This document shows, piece after piece, positions 61,848 to 64,000 of a DNA stretch of 64,000 nucleotides (position 1 is the stretch's first letter; the number at the start of each line of letters is the position of its first letter). A program made the translations under genes and the position numbers. This DNA comes from CATOSD01 sp965203135. GTDB lineage: Bacteria > Chloroflexota > Dehalococcoidia > Lucifugimonadales > CATOSD01. Below the pieces are notes generated by a model that ran no database searches, was not told the DNA's origin, and saw only the letters and a program-made list of their open reading frames with translations. The DNA lies in contig CBDBBO010000002.1 of NCBI GenBank assembly GCA_965203135.1, positions 1 through 64,000 of the forward strand, written 5' to 3'.

Positions 61848-62570
61848 GTGGCGAACCTGCGCGGGCGGGAGAGGGCGCGCTACGTCGCGGACATGTTCAC
61901 CCGTATCTCTCGCCGCTACGACCTGATGAACACCGTGATGACCGCCGGCAGGCACTACGCCTGGCGACGACGCGCCTGCCGCCTCGCCGTCGGCTCGCTG
62001 TCCGGGCCAGCGCTGGACGTCGCCGCCGGAACCTGCGACTTCGCCTTCGACCTGGCGCGCATCCCCTCGGTGACCCGCGTCGCCGCCCTGGACTTCGCCC
62101 CTGCCATGCTCCGCGTCGCCGCCCGCAAGGCGCGGCGACAAGGACTCTCTCACGCGGTCGACCTCGTCGCCGGAGACGCCCACGCGCTGCCCTTCGCCGA
62201 CGACACCTTCACGTGCGCGACGGTCGGATTCGGAGTCCGCAACTTCATCGACCAGCCGCTCGCCATCCGGGAGATGTCGCGCGTCGTGCGCCCCGGCGGT
62301 CGTGTGGCAATCCTGGAAATTGTTCGGACCGATGAGGAGGGTGCTTGGGGGCGCACGTTCCCCAAGCTCTTCGGGCGCGTCGCGCCGGCGTTGGGCGCGG
62401 TCTTCGCCGGCGAGCGCGAGGCCTACACCTATCTGCCGGAGTCCGTCGGCGGATTCGCCAGCGCGCCAGAACTCGCATCGCTCATGGAAGACGCAGGCCT
62501 CCGCCTCATAGCCGAAAACCGCCTCTGGATGCGCTCCGTCGCTCTGCTCGTGGGCGAAAAGCCGCGGTAG
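61848..62570 (+). CDS. ubiE: Menaquinone/ubiquinone C-methyltransferase
   Basis: 240-aa SAM-dependent methylase (UbiE/MenG) acting on demethylmenaquinone. YVADMFTRISRRYDLMNTVMTAGRHYAWRRRACRL is the family start; ALDVAAGTCDFAFDLAR is the SAM site; TVGFGVRNFIDQPLAIREMSRVVRPGGRVAILEI is the C-terminal signature. GTG start at 61848, 11 bases after nnr. In a Chloroflexota-type cell it would act on menaquinone. Confidence 0.93.
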   Translation: MANLRGRERARYVADMFTRISRRYDLMNTVMTAGRHYAWRRRACRLAVGSLSGPALDVAAGTCDFAFDLARIPSVTRVAALDFAPAMLRVAARKARRQGLSHAVDLVAGDAHALPFADDTFTCATVGFGVRNFIDQPLAIREMSRVVRPGGRVAILEIVRTDEEGAWGRTFPKLFGRVAPALGAVFAGEREAYTYLPESVGGFASAPELASLMEDAGLRLIAENRLWMRSVALLVGEKPR

Positions 62571-62661
62571 CTGCCATTTTGTTCTCACTAGCATCCCTGG
62601 GCGCATTGTTGCGACTTGGCTGATATGGTACTTTCTCTGACACTCGCGGGAGGAGGTGAGG

Positions 62662-62898
62662 ATGACCCAATACCGATTGCCTTACAGAATGACAGGGCCT
62701 TCCGAGGACACCGAGTACATGTACATGGCTGAGGTCCCCGCGCTCCCTGGGTGCAGGGCGTGGGGCGAGACCCCTGATGACGCATTGGACAGTCTCCGCA
62801 GCGTAGCTGCCCAGTTCATCGCATCATACGAGGATCACGGCGACGAACTTCCCGACTCCATTAAGGATTTGGCGGACACGCTGCTGATTGTTGCGTGA
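62662..62898 (+). CDS. hicB: HicB-family antitoxin
   Basis: 78 aa, the partial-RNase-H-like fold YMAEVPALPGCRAWGETPDDALDSLRSVAAQFI is typical of HicB. No C-terminal DNA-binding extension, so it is the short type. ATG at 62662 has AGGAGG five bases upstream; GTG at 62656 overlaps that ribosome site. Overlaps hicA by GTGA. Confidence 0.88.
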   Translation: MTQYRLPYRMTGPSEDTEYMYMAEVPALPGCRAWGETPDDALDSLRSVAAQFIASYEDHGDELPDSIKDLADTLLIVA

Positions 62899-63110
62899 GA
62901 TACCGCGAGCTAGTGCGGAGACTGAGACAACACGGATGCGAGTTTGACCGCCAAGCAAGGGGATCACATGAGGTCTGGCGCAGTCGTGTCAGTGGCGGCA
63001 GAACGACGATCCCAAACTGGGGAAGCAAGGATTTGAGGCCGGGAACAGTCCGTAGGATCCTACGTGAGTTGGGAGTTGACCGGGCTGACTTTTACGGGCT
63101 GGGAGTTTAA
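62895..63110 (+). CDS. hicA: HicA-family mRNA interferase toxin
   Basis: 71 aa, dsRBD-like HicA fold: RYRELVRRLRQHGCEFDRQARGSHEVWRS with the catalytic His in GSHEVW, then TTIPNWGSKDLRPGTVRRILRELGVD. GTG start overlapping the hicB stop. Order hicB-hicA is the less common one. Confidence 0.9.
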   Translation: MRYRELVRRLRQHGCEFDRQARGSHEVWRSRVSGGRTTIPNWGSKDLRPGTVRRILRELGVDRADFYGLGV

Positions 63111-63126
63111 GGTCTCCGGAGGCCTA

Positions 63127-63843
63127 TCACACCAGTTCGCTTATCCCCCGCACTATCCGGTCCGGCCGTACGCTCGTCCCCTCCGGCAGCCCGACGCCCG
63201 CCCAGTCCACCCAGATGCCCCGCAGCCCCAGCCGCTGCGGCGTGGCGACCTCCCACTCCAGGTTGTCCCCCACCATCCAGGCGTCTCCGGGCTCCGTGTC
63301 CAGCGTCGCCAGCGCGTGCCTGTACACCCGCTCGTCCGGCTTGCCCACGCCGAACTCCCCCTCGATGACGATGCACCCGAAGTAGCGCTCCAGCCCGAAG
63401 CGCACCACCTTGCCGCGCTGCCCCTCGGCGCTCCCGTTGGTAATCAGCGCCAACCGGACGCCCTTGCCTCGCAGCTTCTCCAGCGTCTCGATGGCGCCCG
63501 GATACAGGCTGAGGCTCCTCTCGCGAGTGGTGAGGTAGCAATCGGCGAGGTCTGTGGATAGCTCCGATTCGTCGCGGACACCCAAACTGTCCAGCGCACT
63601 TTTGGCAATGGCGAGCGCGGCCCCGGCGGGGTTCAGCCGACCCCGGCGCTGCCTGGTCGCGTCGGACCAGAACGTCATCGCGGCGCTCTGGAACGCGTCG
63701 TACAGCCCTTCGAAAGAAACACCGGGAATGGCGGGCGCGAACTGGGCGCAGACCTGCTGCATGGCATTGGGCGTAGACGCCGACGCCGATATGATCGTGT
63801 CGTCCAGATCGAACAGGATGGCCCTGGGCAGACCTCCCGTCAC
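63127..63843 (-). CDS. HAD-superfamily hydrolase
   Basis: 238-aa haloacid-dehalogenase-like phosphatase. Motif I AILFDLDDTI, motif II LALITNGSAEGQR, motif III GVGKPDERVY and motif IV GDNLEWEVATPQRLGLRGIWVD are intact, with a helical cap between I and II. GTG start at 63843 overlaps the TGA of the upstream DUF971 gene (GTGA), which fixes it although the frame opens further upstream. Confidence 0.9.
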   Translation of the reverse strand: MTGGLPRAILFDLDDTIISASASTPNAMQQVCAQFAPAIPGVSFEGLYDAFQSAAMTFWSDATRQRRGRLNPAGAALAIAKSALDSLGVRDESELSTDLADCYLTTRERSLSLYPGAIETLEKLRGKGVRLALITNGSAEGQRGKVVRFGLERYFGCIVIEGEFGVGKPDERVYRHALATLDTEPGDAWMVGDNLEWEVATPQRLGLRGIWVDWAGVGLPEGTSVRPDRIVRGISELV

Positions 63844-64000
63844 CCTCGTGCCGCCCTGCATTCGTCGCAGTCGCACAGCCTGCGCAGCGTCTCGAACGTG
63901 TAGATGCCCGTGTAGTGCGCGTCGCTCCACAGGAACTGCACCGCGTACTTGCCCACCATCAGGTAGTCCTCGGCGCGAATGTCGTGAGGCACGGTGGCCG
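63840..64000 (-). CDS. DUF971 protein, 5' part outside window
   Basis: Only the last 53 codons are visible. They read DIRAEDYLMVGKYAVQFLW, then SDAHYTGIYTFETLRRLCDCDEC, the DUF971 (gamma-butyrobetaine-hydroxylase N-terminal-like) pattern, with a C-terminal CDCDEC that could bind zinc. Such proteins are linked to Fe-S carrier or Mrp-type functions in some genomes; here only the domain is supported. Confidence 0.8.
   Translation of the reverse strand, partial: ATVPHDIRAEDYLMVGKYAVQFLWSDAHYTGIYTFETLRRLCDCDECRAARG

Overview
The window is a high-GC bacterial chromosome segment, probably a metagenome-assembled genome from the Chloroflexota (Dehalococcoidia/SAR202-like). This assignment is inferred from the mix of F420-type luciferase-like oxidoreductase, 4-hydroxyphenylacetate-hydroxylase-like flavoprotein, PEP-mutase-like and HpcH/HpaI-like enzymes, a lone CO/xanthine-dehydrogenase-type molybdenum subunit, and many short dispersed palindromic repeats. 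No rRNA or phylogenetic marker was available to settle it. TGA is a normal stop codon here (many ATGA/GTGA overlaps).

Layout. 1-5.6 kb: membrane pyrophosphatase (cut by the window edge), AI-2E-type permease, LexA, then two lipoproteins (cupredoxin-like and YceI-like) that are each frame-broken between the lipoprotein leader and the folded domain. 5.7-8.4 kb: CopA copper ATPase and a YHS protein. 8.5-16.7 kb: tRNA-Leu(CAA), mfd, a PLD/zinc-ribbon protein, HAD hydrolase, HypE/AIR-synthase-like protein, a CDF exporter with a long His tail and a 68-aa His/Cys-rich metal-binding protein; a duplicated operator-like palindrome lies upstream of the latter. 17-22 kb: gamma-glutamyltransferase, a PIN-domain pair, a molybdopterin oxidoreductase subunit. 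22-26.6 kb: a 198-bp MITE-like insertion, a PD-(D/E)XK-like protein, a PaREP1/HEPN protein, a DUF255 protein and an unknown. 26.6-34 kb: polX, secA, prs and small metabolic genes.

34-41.7 kb is a type I restriction island. hsdM is reduced to its two ends, while hsdS and hsdR are intact. An unknown two-gene, translationally coupled cassette sits between hsdM and hsdS, and a DUF433/DUF5615 toxin-antitoxin-like pair sits between hsdS and hsdR. 47.4-52.4 kb is a two-gene kinase-helicase plus PLD operon that matches the Mokosh type I anti-phage system.

The most striking finding is at 43.98-45.3 kb: two divergent genes that each carry one in-frame TGA exactly at a redox cysteine position. One is a FrnE/DsbA-like protein whose CPWC motif reads UPWC. 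The other is a UGSC-family protein whose motif reads U-G-S-C. Each TGA is followed by a 7-bp hairpin whose loop begins 20 nt downstream, as expected of bacterial SECIS elements. They are therefore called as selenoproteins. No selenocysteine machinery is visible in the window.

The last third holds a USP protein, the two domains of D-glutamate cyclase as separate genes, queA, folD, acpS, an F420-type oxidoreductase, nnrDE, ubiE/menG, hicBA, a HAD hydrolase and a DUF971 gene cut by the edge. Eight copies of a CCCTCTCCC-type palindrome are scattered through the window. One supplies the stop codon of acpS. Another is split by the 198-bp MITE exactly in its loop, and a second MITE-like element (226 bp) splits a different palindrome at 58.25-58.50 kb.
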